Origin: Acidiphilium sp. 37-60-79
GTDB taxonomy: Bacteria > Pseudomonadota > Alphaproteobacteria > Acetobacterales > Acetobacteraceae
Length of the DNA stretch: 39,496 nt
Direction of reading: 5' to 3'
NCBI GenBank assembly: GCA_002279355.1
Contig: NCBV01000026.1
Location: 1 to 39,496, forward strand
Shown piece by piece: positions 19,438 to 26,975 of the stretch. Within the stretch, counting starts at the first letter, position 1. Every line of letters begins with the position of its first letter. The notes under the pieces were generated by a model. That model did not search any database. It saw only the letters and a program-made list of their open reading frames with translations, and was not told the DNA's origin. Position numbers and translations under genes: made by a program.

Positions 19438-19671
19438 ATGGCTATGGCGGCCGCCGATATCGAAGCCCTGATCAAAGCCGCCCTGCCGGACGCCTCCATC
19501 ACGGTCGAAGACCTCGCAGGCGATGGCGATCACTACGCCGCAACCGTGGTCAGCGCCGCCTTCCGCGGCCTGTCGCGCGTGCGCCAGCACCAACTCGTCT
19601 ATAGCGCCCTGCAAGGCCGCATGGGCGGCGCCCTGCACGCCCTCGCCCTGCAAACCTCCGCCCCCGATTAA
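19438..19671 (+). CDS. BolA family protein
   Basis: 77 residues from the ATG at 19438 (AGAGGAACC upstream). [33 protein letters not shown] and the [20 protein letters not shown] end match BolA proteins. The helix-turn-helix-like end carries His, a candidate cluster ligand. BolA proteins form [2Fe-2S]-bridged heterodimers with CGFS glutaredoxins, and such a glutaredoxin gene follows 42 bp downstream, which strongly supports a joint role in Fe-S or iron signalling. The upstream in-frame GTG at 19390 overlaps purL and is less likely. Confidence 0.9.
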   Translation: MAMAAADIEALIKAALPDASITVEDLAGDGDHYAATVVSAAFRGLSRVRQHQLVYSALQGRMGGALHALALQTSAPD

Positions 19672-19713
19672 CCGCCCCCATTCACCGAATTCCTGATCCG
19701 CCAAGGAGCAACA

Positions 19714-20049
19714 ATGTCCACCATCGATGATCGCATCAAATCCGACATCTCCAGCAACGATGTCATGCTCTACATGAAGGGCACCGCCATGTTCCCCCAA
19801 TGCGGCTTCTCCGCCCGCGTGGTGCAAATCCTCACCCATATGGGTGTCACCTTCAAAACCGCGAACGTCCTGGAAGACGATTCGCTCCGCGAAGGCATCA
19901 AACATTTCTCCAACTGGCCAACCGTCCCGCAGCTCTATGTCAAAGGCGAATTCGTCGGCGGCTGCGATATCGTGACCGAAATGTTCCAGTCCGGCGAGCT
20001 GCAAACCATGCTCGATCAAGCCGGCGTGGCCAAAGCCCCTGCCGCCTGA
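19714..20049 (+). CDS. grxD: Monothiol glutaredoxin, Grx4 type
   Basis: 111 residues. Monothiol CGFS glutaredoxins carry and hand on [2Fe-2S] clusters with glutathione. [20 protein letters not shown] has the CGFS site near residue 30. [22 protein letters not shown] supplies the glutathione-binding TVPQ and GGCD. AGGAG lies upstream of the ATG. It is paired with bolA, a conserved arrangement in alphaproteobacteria. The frame of the following glycosyltransferase is already open across the stop. Confidence 0.96.
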   Translation: MSTIDDRIKSDISSNDVMLYMKGTAMFPQCGFSARVVQILTHMGVTFKTANVLEDDSLREGIKHFSNWPTVPQLYVKGEFVGGCDIVTEMFQSGELQTMLDQAGVAKAPAA

Positions 20050-20134
20050 TCGCCTCGTCCAACCGCAAGCCCGCACGCGCCTGCCCGCGCGTGCGCGCAC
20101 GCTCAATCTTGCCTTCATCACCGATGAACTGCCC

Positions 20135-21304
20135 GTGCCCGGCCGCGCCGGACACCTCGCCTATAACCACGCTTTGATCAGCCATTGGCGCGCCGAAGGC
20201 CACCACGTCACCATCTTCCTCACCCGCCCGCGCATCAATCAGCTCATCGCCCACCACCCCGGCATTCCCGTCCTCGGCCCCCATCTCTGGTCAATCGGTC
20301 GGCATCTCATCGCCACCGAACCCCGCACCCTCGCCAATCTCATCCGCCGCGCCCTCCCGCACCGCCCCAGCGCCGCGCCCAACCGCGCAATCCTCGGCGC
20401 GCCGATCACCACCAAACAAACCAACTGGATCGCCCGCCACCTCCCCGCCAGCAACTCCGACGCCAGCAACCCCGACGCCAGCAACCCCGACGCCCTGATT
20501 ATCGACACCATCTTTCGCGCCCCCCTGCTCGATCACCCAACCCTCCAGGGCCGAAAATCCATCCTCATCGCCCATGATCTGTTCCACCGCCGCCACGCCG
20601 CCCTCACCCTCGCCGGCCTGTCGCCCCGCCCCGAACACCTCACCCGCGCCGATGAAATTGCGCTCCTCAACAAAGCCTCCAGCATCGTCGCCATCCAGCC
20701 CGACGAAGCCGCCCTGATCGCCGAAATGTGCCCAGAGCGCCAAGTCATCACCGTCCCCATGCCCGCCGCCGCCACCCCTCGCATCCCCGGCACCCAGCGC
20801 GCCCTAGCCTCCCTCGTCTTCCTCGGCAGCGCCTCGCTCCCCAATCTCGATGGCCTCCGCTGGTTCCTCGAAACCATCTGGCCCCGCCTGCACGCCCGCC
20901 GCCCGGACATCACGCTGGACCTCGTCGGCGATTGCGCCCTCGCCCTCAACCCCCTGCCCCCCGGAATCCACCGCCTCGGCCGCGTGCCCAACCTCGCCCC
21001 CACCCTGCACCGCGCCAGCCTCGCCATCGCCCCCTTACGCGCCGGCTCCGGCCTAAAAATCAAACTGCTCGACTACGCCCGCCACGGCCTCACCACCATC
21101 GCCAGCCCCGCCGCCCTCGAAGGCCTCGCCCCCGACCCCGCCAGCCCCTTCATCCCCGCCGCCACCCCGCAAGATTTCATCCGCGCCATCCTCACCAACC
21201 TCGCCACCCCCCGATCAGACCTGCGCGCCCTCGCCTACATCACCAACCATTACGGCCCCGCCCACATCTTCGCGCCGCTCGACGCCCTGCTCACCGAGCC
21301 CTGA
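20135..21304 (+). CDS. Glycosyltransferase, GT4-like
   Basis: 389 residues from the GTG at 20135, but probably longer. A Rossmann N-half (HLAYNHALISHWRAEGHHVTIF) and a GT-B C-half are seen: LVFLGSASLPNLDGLRWFL, ITLDLVGDCA, HRLGRVPNLAPTLHRASLAIAPLRAGSGLKIKLLDYARHG, ALEGL. The last is the usual donor-sugar motif (GSGlkiK.le....G.p). It likely builds a surface polysaccharide or glycolipid. The first strand LNLAFITDELP lies upstream of the GTG in the same open frame with no ATG, GTG or TTG, so a CTG (for example 20081) or a start coupled to grxD is possible. Confidence 0.75.
   Translation: MPGRAGHLAYNHALISHWRAEGHHVTIFLTRPRINQLIAHHPGIPVLGPHLWSIGRHLIATEPRTLANLIRRALPHRPSAAPNRAILGAPITTKQTNWIARHLPASNSDASNPDASNPDALIIDTIFRAPLLDHPTLQGRKSILIAHDLFHRRHAALTLAGLSPRPEHLTRADEIALLNKASSIVAIQPDEAALIAEMCPERQVITVPMPAAATPRIPGTQRALASLVFLGSASLPNLDGLRWFLETIWPRLHARRPDITLDLVGDCALALNPLPPGIHRLGRVPNLAPTLHRASLAIAPLRAGSGLKIKLLDYARHGLTTIASPAALEGLAPDPASPFIPAATPQDFIRAILTNLATPRSDLRALAYITNHYGPAHIFAPLDALLTEP
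20447..20494 (+). repeat. 15-bp tandem repeat inside the glycosyltransferase gene
   Basis: Three units of GCCAGCAACnCCGAC at 20447, 20462 and 20477 code for a repeated A-S-N-(S/P)-D in a linker between the two glycosyltransferase lobes. It is in frame, so copy number can change without breaking the gene. Confidence 0.88.
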
Positions 21305-21340
21305 CCCGAGCGCCCCCCAACGTCAGGAAAAATCCCGATC

Positions 21341-21751
21341 ATGACCCAAACCCTCACCGGCACCTGCCATTGCGGTCAAACACACTGGACCTTCACCGGC
21401 GACCCCGGCTCCATCACCGTCTGCAACTGCACCCTCTGCCGCCGCTACGGCGTGCTCTGGGCCTACGATTACGAAAACGAACGCATCCACATCATCGGCG
21501 CCACCCACAGCTATATCCGCCGCGATGACCCCAATCCCAGCCTCGAAATCCTCTTCTGCTCCACGTGCGCCAATGTCCTCGCCTGGCGCGGCCTGCACGC
21601 CGACACCGCCAACCGCCGCCGCATCGCCGTCAACATCCGCCTCGCCCCACCCGACGCCGTCGCCCACCTCCCCATCGACACATTCGACGGCCTCCACACC
21701 TTCCAAGACCTCCCCAAAGATGGCCGCTGCGTCCGCGACCTCTGGTTCTGA
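21341..21751 (+). CDS. GFA/CENP-V family zinc protein
   Basis: 136 residues. Zinc-binding cysteines are CHCG near residue 10, CNCTLCRRYG near 29 and CSTCAN near 77, the standard layout of the Gfa-like (glutathione-dependent formaldehyde-activating enzyme) family. WAYDYENERIHI and VNIRLAPPDAV complete the fold. The biochemical role of most members is unproven. It sits between the glycosyltransferase and a small secreted protein on the same strand. Confidence 0.87.
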   Translation: MTQTLTGTCHCGQTHWTFTGDPGSITVCNCTLCRRYGVLWAYDYENERIHIIGATHSYIRRDDPNPSLEILFCSTCANVLAWRGLHADTANRRRIAVNIRLAPPDAVAHLPIDTFDGLHTFQDLPKDGRCVRDLWF

Positions 21752-21779
21752 TTTTTGCGCCCCCAAACCGGACCCACTC

Positions 21780-22208
21780 ATGCACCCCTTCGCCCCCATC
21801 GTCCTCACCGCCCTGCTTTTTCTCTCGCTTATCCCCCAATCCGCCCACGCCCAATCCACCACCCCCCGCGATTACCGAGGCAGCTACACCTGCATCCAAG
21901 GCCGCACCGAACTCGATCTCAAAATCCTGCCAAACCCCAGCCACCCCAACCACCCCCAAGCCATCTTCACCTTCTGGCCACCCCATATCGGCTCCGCCCA
22001 ACACCCCGAAGGCGCCTTCCTCATGCACGGCACCCTCAACCCCCTCCTCGGCACCCTCAACCTCCGCCCCACACGCTGGATCAAACAACCGCCCCTCTTC
22101 GCCATGGTCGCCATGACCGGGACCTCAAACGACGGCGGCGCAATCTTCACCGGCACCATCAACTACCCCGCCTGCACCCATTTTTCGCTCCGCCTCCAAG
22201 CCCCGTGA
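21780..22208 (+). CDS. Small secreted protein of unknown function
   Basis: 142 residues from the ATG at 21780. A clear signal peptide (FAPIVLTALLFLSLIPQSAHAQ) is followed by a beta-rich stretch with DYRGSYTCIQGRTELDLKI, AIFTFWPPH, GTLNLRPTRWI and GGAIFTGTINYPACTHFSL. Two Cys (YTCIQ and PACTH) may form a disulfide. I do not recognise the family. It begins 28 bp after the GFA-type gene and may be cotranscribed. Confidence 0.7.
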   Translation: MHPFAPIVLTALLFLSLIPQSAHAQSTTPRDYRGSYTCIQGRTELDLKILPNPSHPNHPQAIFTFWPPHIGSAQHPEGAFLMHGTLNPLLGTLNLRPTRWIKQPPLFAMVAMTGTSNDGGAIFTGTINYPACTHFSLRLQAP

Positions 22209-22219
22209 TTCGCGCCTTT

Positions 22220-22486
22220 TCATCCCAAAATATAGTTGCTGCCGTCCGATTCCTGGGTTAAGCGCAATCGATCAGCGTGGTTGACGCTCTTCTGTCGGAG
22301 CAAATCTGTGCCTGCGTAATCACCGGTCCCACTCGTTTCACCATAACGCACGACGGCGCTACGCGCTGTCACAGGTAATTTGCGTCCAACGGGGTAGCGG
22401 TGCGAAACCGGTTTGGCATCCGACTCCGCCTTGTGCTCCCCCGCCTCACCGCACCCGGTGTCCTGTTTTTTCGCGCCGTGCCTCAC
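22220..22486 (-). CDS. Short ORF of unknown function, possibly a remnant
   Basis: 88 codons from a GTG, the only protein-like reading in the 547-bp stretch 22209-22755. The C-half (YPVGRKLPVTARSAVVRYGE, SGTGDYAGTDLLRQKSVNHA) looks like real protein with mixed codon use, unlike the Pro/Arg-rich shadow frames around it. There is no clear ribosome site, and a stop lies 12 codons above the GTG. It could be the end of a decayed gene. I do not recognise it. The rest of the gap shows nothing I can name. Confidence 0.35.
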   Translation of the reverse strand: MRHGAKKQDTGCGEAGEHKAESDAKPVSHRYPVGRKLPVTARSAVVRYGETSGTGDYAGTDLLRQKSVNHADRLRLTQESDGSNYILG

Positions 22487-22755
22487 CGCATCCGTAATCG
22501 GATTCTCATGCCGTCGTCCCGTTGATATGCGTCATCGCCGCAGTCATTATATCTCAATCAAGCCTGGACCTAAACTTTCTCCCTCGCCACGCAAGTCCAG
22601 CCCCCCAACCACCACCGCCCAAATCACAAAACCGTGTGTCAGAAAATTTTACACCTCCACCCCGCGCCCTCCCTACGCACCTGATAACAAACAACAAAAA
22701 TAATGGCCCTAATTTTGCATGACAGAAAGTTTAACGTTCAACCTGAAGGACTCCC

Positions 22756-23292
22756 ATGAAACGCATCCTCGTCGCCTCGGCCCTCGCGCTGGGTCTGTTC
22801 ACCGTCAGCGCCGGAACCGCCATGGCGGGCCCCGAATACCAAGTGTCCTACAAGGTTCCGTCCAAAGGCCATTCAGCCACCTTGTTCATCACCCTGGGCA
22901 ACGCCGTGTCGCCCTCATTCTTCAACATCAGCTCAATTTCCGGCACCTGGGATGGATACGCCGTCACCGGCCTCTCCACCTATGGCGGCGCCGATAATCT
23001 ATTCTCGCCGCTCGGCGCCCCAACCGGTGCCGCGCAATATTTCGACGCCAACGGCCTTTCTTTTGTCAGTGACGGCCTGTCGATCAATCTGGGCGGCACC
23101 TTTGCCGAACGCAGAATCCCCTATGTCGAATTAATCAGCAATGTCGATCCGTCGGGCAATTTCCGGAAAATCCCGGCCATTCTCACCGTCACCAAAGTTC
23201 CCGAACCCGGCTCGCTCGCCCTCCTCGGCACCGGCCTCCTCGGCCTCGGCCTCGTTCTCCGCAAACGCCAAAAACGCGCCCCGCGCGCCTAA
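22756..23292 (+). CDS. PEP-CTERM sorting-domain exported protein
   Basis: 178 residues. A signal peptide (RILVASALALGLFTVSAGTAMA) leads a beta-rich, cysteine-free ectodomain. The end is a textbook PEP-CTERM tail: VPEPGSLALLGTGLLGLGLV followed by LRKRQKR. Such tails are recognised by an exosortase (EpsH), which cuts at the PEP motif and links export to exopolysaccharide production. No exosortase gene is in the window. The ribosome site is GAAGGACTCCC before the ATG. Function of the mature part is unknown. Confidence 0.88.
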   Translation: MKRILVASALALGLFTVSAGTAMAGPEYQVSYKVPSKGHSATLFITLGNAVSPSFFNISSISGTWDGYAVTGLSTYGGADNLFSPLGAPTGAAQYFDANGLSFVSDGLSINLGGTFAERRIPYVELISNVDPSGNFRKIPAILTVTKVPEPGSLALLGTGLLGLGLVLRKRQKRAPRA

Positions 23293-23306
23293 ATTATCGC
23301 TGATGA

Positions 23307-23334
23307 CGGTGGGGTGCGCTCAAGCACCCCACCG
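23307..23334 (+). terminator. Hairpin after the PEP-CTERM gene
   Basis: An 11-bp perfect stem CGGTGGGGTGC / GCACCCCACCG with loop GCTCAA begins 14 bp after the stop codon. There is no T-run, so it may end transcription weakly or protect the mRNA 3' end. Its right half recurs at 23830-23860. Confidence 0.6.
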
Positions 23335-23463
23335 CTCTGACCCGCCCAACGCTTCGGCTACACGCTCATCCGCCATAACGCGGCGCGCAATCCCGGCTGC
23401 ACCTTGTCGCATCAAGATTGTACCAAAACCGTTCCCGGAACCCCCGTGCGTGTCAGATCGGGC

Positions 23464-23736
23464 TTAGCCCACAACCACCGAACGCTTGCGCCCAAAATAG
23501 CCCAACAGCGCCGTCACCAAAAACAAAGCAGCGCCCGCGACAATCAACCCATATAACAAATAATGCTGACCCGCTGTGATATAGACAATTGATCCATGCG
23601 TATCCAATGGATACATCTTTGCCCCGCCCGCCGACGCACTGTGCGCACCGTGAGCACTAAAATATCGCCAAACAAAAAACGACGAAAACCAAAAACACAA
23701 CGCCAAAATGGCGGAGACCAGCTTGAGCATGTTCAT
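23464..23736 (-). CDS. Small two-span membrane protein
   Basis: 90 residues from the ATG at 23736. Hydrophobic spans are at about residues 5-25 (VSAILALCFWFSSFFVW) and 57-80 (LLYGLIVAGAALFLVTALLGYF). Between them is a polar loop with YPLDTHGSIVYITAGQHY, and the tail GRKRSVVVG is basic. I do not recognise the family. The frame is open upstream to 23841 but that extension is not protein-like. The gene is flanked by two imperfect direct repeats (23316-23347 and 23830-23860). Confidence 0.6.
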   Translation of the reverse strand: MNMLKLVSAILALCFWFSSFFVWRYFSAHGAHSASAGGAKMYPLDTHGSIVYITAGQHYLLYGLIVAGAALFLVTALLGYFGRKRSVVVG

Positions 23737-23899
23737 ATGAATGGCTTTCTCTGTCCGACACCCATTTTCGCCACGGACATCTTCAAAAATAAGGCACACC
23801 AACAGTTCCAGCAAGCGAAAAGATAGGGCGCGTTCGAGCACCCCACCGCTTTATCCGCCCGTGACACCGAACGAGCCATGGCGCACCGCACGGCCTCCT

Positions 23900-24245
23900 G
23901 CGCCAAACGACCGAGCAGCCATCAGCCCCGATCTGGCAATCCGCTTGAGATCAGACGATACGATGCGCAAGCAACGCGCGTTTCATCCGGAGCTCACGCT
24001 GGATGATTATGGGACGGTGGCGGATTTGTTGGACCATCCGGACTTTGCATTCAGTGACCGAGATCATTACGCCCTTGCGTTGCACGTGGGACAAAAATTC
24101 TACCTGCCGTGATCAAGGCGACATCAAAGGGGGGCCGTGCTTTTTGCCGACGTTGCATTGCGTCGAGCGGTCACGCCTACGCAAACGCATGGGGCGCGGC
24201 TTTGTGTTGATCGATCCATTGGCGAAACAGGATGATGGGGAATAA
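23900..24245 (+). pseudogene. Decayed phage head protein, barnase/EndoU-like nuclease domain
   Basis: In one frame SPDLAIRLRSDDTMRKQRAF and HPELTLDDYGTVADLLDHPD, ending LALHVGQKFYLP, resemble the C-terminal nuclease-like domain found in Mu-like head-morphogenesis proteins (L.S..T..KQ.rHPELt..DY........g......r). The reading breaks at 24112, resumes one frame over with VIKATSKGGRAF, and breaks again at a five-T run near 24143. It then finishes as LPTLHCVERSRLRKR to TAA at 24245. At least two frameshifts make this a pseudogene. The N-terminal head part is absent. Confidence 0.6.
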
Positions 24246-24392
24246 GCGGGCGCACCGATGGGGCCTCGCGGGAACCCCATATATCGCTCCCCGCCATAAG
24301 CGGGTGCTACGGTCGCGAGAATTTCACCGTGTCGCGATGCGCCCTGGTTGATCATACGGCGACCCCTCTGATCATTCCATTGGAAACTAAGC

Positions 24393-24569
24393 ATGGATCA
24401 GTTCGCCGTCACGTTTGATGACGCGGCGGTGCAGGCGGGGCTGGCGCAAGAGGATTTTTTGTTGAATGCTGACACGCGGCTGCGTATGATCGAGAAGACG
24501 GACACGCTCTGGACGTTGTGTGTGGAACCCGGAGACACCGAGGACAGTGACGACAATGAGCCGCGCTGA
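24393..24569 (+). pseudogene. Chimeric phage ORF starting with a copy of the gpG N-terminus
   Basis: 58 codons. Residues 1-18 (M-QFAVT-DDAA-QAGLA) repeat, with few changes, the start of the gpG-like ORF at 24747, also at DNA level. After residue 19 the sequence is unrelated (EDFLLNADTRLRMIEKTDTL) and ends in an acidic tail. The ORF overlaps the next start by 14 bp. It looks like a recombination product within a prophage remnant. Confidence 0.5.
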
Positions 24570-24747
24570 GATGATCGAGGAAATCCGCCGTAATTCCGGT
24601 GAGCGCGCTGCGGCGCGCGCCGACGCGCTGGACTCAGACGAGGCGCTCTGGTTTCGTATTCAAGGCGCGCGCCAACAAAAGGCCTTGTATGAGCAGGCGG
24701 CGGCGCGGCGCGCGGCCTGGGAGCGCGAAGCCCAGAAAACGGCCTGA
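24556..24747 (+). CDS. Small phage-type hypothetical protein
   Basis: 63 residues from the ATG at 24556. It is charged and probably all helical: SRAEMIEEIRRNSGERAAAR, then DEALWFRIQGARQQKALYEQ and a basic Ala/Arg-rich end. No family is recognised. Its stop overlaps the ATG of the gpG-like ORF by one base and its start overlaps the preceding ORF, the tight packing typical of phage structural operons. It is probably a leftover of the prophage. Confidence 0.5.
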   Translation: MSRAEMIEEIRRNSGERAAARADALDSDEALWFRIQGARQQKALYEQAAARRAAWEREAQKTA

Positions 24748-24935
24748 TGTCTCAGTTCGCCGTCACGCTTGATGACGCGGCGATGCAGGCGGGGCTCGCG
24801 CGGCTGAGTGGGTTACTGGCCGATCCGGCGCCGCTCCTCGCGATATTGGGGCAACGGCTCGCGATATCATCGCAACGGCGATTCGACGTGAGTTTATCCG
24901 CCCCCAGCCATGATAATCGCTCCGGAGCGCAATAA
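24747..24935 (+). pseudogene. Truncated Mu gpG-like virion morphogenesis gene
   Basis: 62 codons. The start matches the N-terminus of Mu gpG-type virion morphogenesis (tail completion) proteins: FAVTLDDAAMQAGLARLSGL, LADPAPLLAILGQRLAISSQ, RRF. Family members are about 150 residues, so the protein stops at roughly one third. The frame after RRFD is unrelated sequence, marking the right edge of the prophage remnant near 24890. Confidence 0.6.
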
Positions 24936-25092
24936 CGCCCCCCGACCACGGACGCTTAAACTGTCGCGTCACCAACCCATTCACGCGTAATGCATTAAGT
25001 TCCTAGGAGGAGAGAGGTTGAACTATAAAAATATCGGTCTATAATCCAATTATCGCCAAAGTTTTGTCGATAATCCAGTTTGGAGCCTGAAA

Positions 25093-26325
25093 ATGATCTA
25101 TCAGATTGAGGTCGAGAATTTTTTTTCGATCAAGGAGCGCCAAGTGATCGACCTTCGCGTGTCCGGCAAGGTTCCCGATGATTTTGGTTGCTTTGCTCCC
25201 ATTTTTCCAGCGGCGCCAACACGCGCCCCCAAGATCGTGGCATTATTCGGAGCGAATGCCTCAGGCAAAACCAATGTGCTGGCCGCTTTGGCGTTCGTCG
25301 TTCATTTTTTTCGGCAGTATGGATTTTCAAAAGAAATTTCAGTAAGAAAGGATGTCTATATCAGTCAATTTAACCACAGTGACTCTGCGGCGCGTCCAGT
25401 GAAATTTGCTCTTGAGTTTGCCGCTATCATGAATGCAACAGCGGAATTAGCAGAGCGCTTCCAACGCGGTGAGCAAGTGCCCTTTGGCACGTGCCGCTAT
25501 GAGCTTGAACTAATCATGACCAATGGCGAGATCAAAGCTGTGTCCCATGAGAGCCTGCGTCAGCGTCCGGATGATCGGGGCAAATGGCAACGTATTTTCG
25601 AACGGGAGGGCCAAGAAACCGTCAAAGGTTCGCCTATGTTCCCAATCGAAGGCTTTAAGCATTTGTTGACCACACTTGATCCGCGGGAATCGATCGTCGC
25701 CAGTTTTTCTCAATTCAATCATCCTGGCGCAAAATATTGGCAAGAAATCGCAAAGTCGGTAAATTTTATGATTGAAAATCATCCACTTCTTATGGATGAG
25801 GCTGTGATACGTTCATTTTATCACGATTCTGATATGTTAAGAAAATTGAATGACAATCTTCAAAAAATTGATGTTGGCATCGATGGTATGCACATCGAAA
25901 TGAGTGGCACTGGCACCCTAGCCAAGTTTAAACATAATGCCCTGGAGCACGAATTGCCTTGGTATCGGGTAAGTCATGGCACGCGCGCTTTTATCCGCAT
26001 GTACCCGCTAATCGCCAAGACACTCGAAACTGGTGGCGTCGCCGTTATCGATGAGTTGAGTGCTGCATTGCATCCTTTGGTAGAAAATGAAATTCTGGGC
26101 TGGTTTCGCGATCCGGAATGCAACCCAAGGAATGCGCAGTTGTGGTGCAGCGGTCACGCAGTAACATTGATGGACGACCTGCGACGAGAAGAAATAATAT
26201 TTTGTGAAAAAGATAGACAAGGTCGCACCAGCCTCTTCGGCGCCCGCGATATCGCGCGTAGTGATGATAATATGCGCCGCAAATATCTGTCGGGCATTTA
26301 TGGTGCCGTCCCGCAAATCGGATGA
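25093..26325 (+). CDS. AAA family ATPase (RloA / AAA_15-AAA_21 type), putative defence
   Basis: 410 residues. The N-terminal IYQIEVENFFSIKERQVIDL is the usual first strand of OLD/RloA-like ATPases. Walker A is GANASGKT at residues 53-60. The ABC-like signature region is SHGTRAF near 296, Walker B is VAVIDELSAALHP at about 316-328, and a His switch is in LWCSGHAVTLMDD. EIIFCEKDRQGRTSLFG closes the fold as in RloA. Its TGA overlaps the ATG of an RloB-type gene, the conserved pairing seen in restriction-linked and abortive-infection loci. The region is visibly AT-richer than its neighbours, with AT-ending codons, which suggests transfer. It is preceded by prophage debris. Confidence 0.85.
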   Translation: MIYQIEVENFFSIKERQVIDLRVSGKVPDDFGCFAPIFPAAPTRAPKIVALFGANASGKTNVLAALAFVVHFFRQYGFSKEISVRKDVYISQFNHSDSAARPVKFALEFAAIMNATAELAERFQRGEQVPFGTCRYELELIMTNGEIKAVSHESLRQRPDDRGKWQRIFEREGQETVKGSPMFPIEGFKHLLTTLDPRESIVASFSQFNHPGAKYWQEIAKSVNFMIENHPLLMDEAVIRSFYHDSDMLRKLNDNLQKIDVGIDGMHIEMSGTGTLAKFKHNALEHELPWYRVSHGTRAFIRMYPLIAKTLETGGVAVIDELSAALHPLVENEILGWFRDPECNPRNAQLWCSGHAVTLMDDLRREEIIFCEKDRQGRTSLFGARDIARSDDNMRRKYLSGIYGAVPQIG

Positions 26326-26912
26326 CAAACCTAGTGCGTCGGATACCGCAACGAACACGGATTTTCGTTGGGGGGGAGGGCAATTCCGAATGCAATTACG
26401 TGAAATGGTTGTCGGGCTTATGTCGAGACCAATGCATCCCAGTCGCCATTGACGTTCATGATCTCGGGTCTGGCCGAGACCCATTTGGTCGCATCGATCG
26501 CGCAGCAAGAATAATAAAGCACGAGGAAAAAACGAGAATAAAATACATATATAAATTTCTATTTCTCGACACAGATCAATTAACTAACGACCATCAAAAA
26601 GAAGAGTGTCAATACAAAGCCAGCCGTCAAGGTAATCTGATAATTGTTTGGCAAGACCCATGCCATGAAGCTTTTCTGATCCAACACATTCCGAACCGTG
26701 AGAACGATCGTCCTCCAACGAGCGACATCGCCATGGAACGAATCAAAAAATATTGGCCGGAATACAGAAAGAACATGCCCGACCGCGAAATCGAACGAAA
26801 GCTGAGCATAGAAGGTGCGCGGCGTGTCGCCAAAAACCACAATACATTCCGAGAATTTCTTGAGGTTATCGGCTTATTGCGTGATCGGCAGCAAGGCGCA
26901 GAACGCGCTTGA
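26322..26912 (+). CDS. RloB-type protein, putative Toprim-like nuclease partner
   Basis: 196 residues. The pattern fits RloB: an N-terminal strand and acidic loop RIFVGGEGNSECNYVKWL at about 14-30, a DxD-bearing strand YKFLFLDTDQ at 77-86, and DPCHEAFLIQHI near 111 (compare the family's P..FE.W...H). The final helix is NTFREFLEVIGLL. E19, E23, D83 and D85 are candidate metal ligands of a Toprim-like fold. ATGA overlap with the ATPase gene implies coupled translation and a joint complex, comparable to the AAA ATPase plus Toprim pair of PARIS (AriA/AriB). Defence is inferred from family and context, not shown. Confidence 0.75.
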   Translation: MTNLVRRIPQRTRIFVGGEGNSECNYVKWLSGLCRDQCIPVAIDVHDLGSGRDPFGRIDRAARIIKHEEKTRIKYIYKFLFLDTDQLTNDHQKEECQYKASRQGNLIIVWQDPCHEAFLIQHIPNRENDRPPTSDIAMERIKKYWPEYRKNMPDREIERKLSIEGARRVAKNHNTFREFLEVIGLLRDRQQGAERA

Positions 26913-26975
26913 CCACAATCCCCACCCCTCTTTTCCCCCTTGCGCACCCTTTCTCTCCTATGCCATAAATAACGC

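Noticed and set aside
24113-24394. 93-codon minus-strand frame over the prophage debris
   Set aside because: No recognisable family, and the plus strand carries the phage-like residues.
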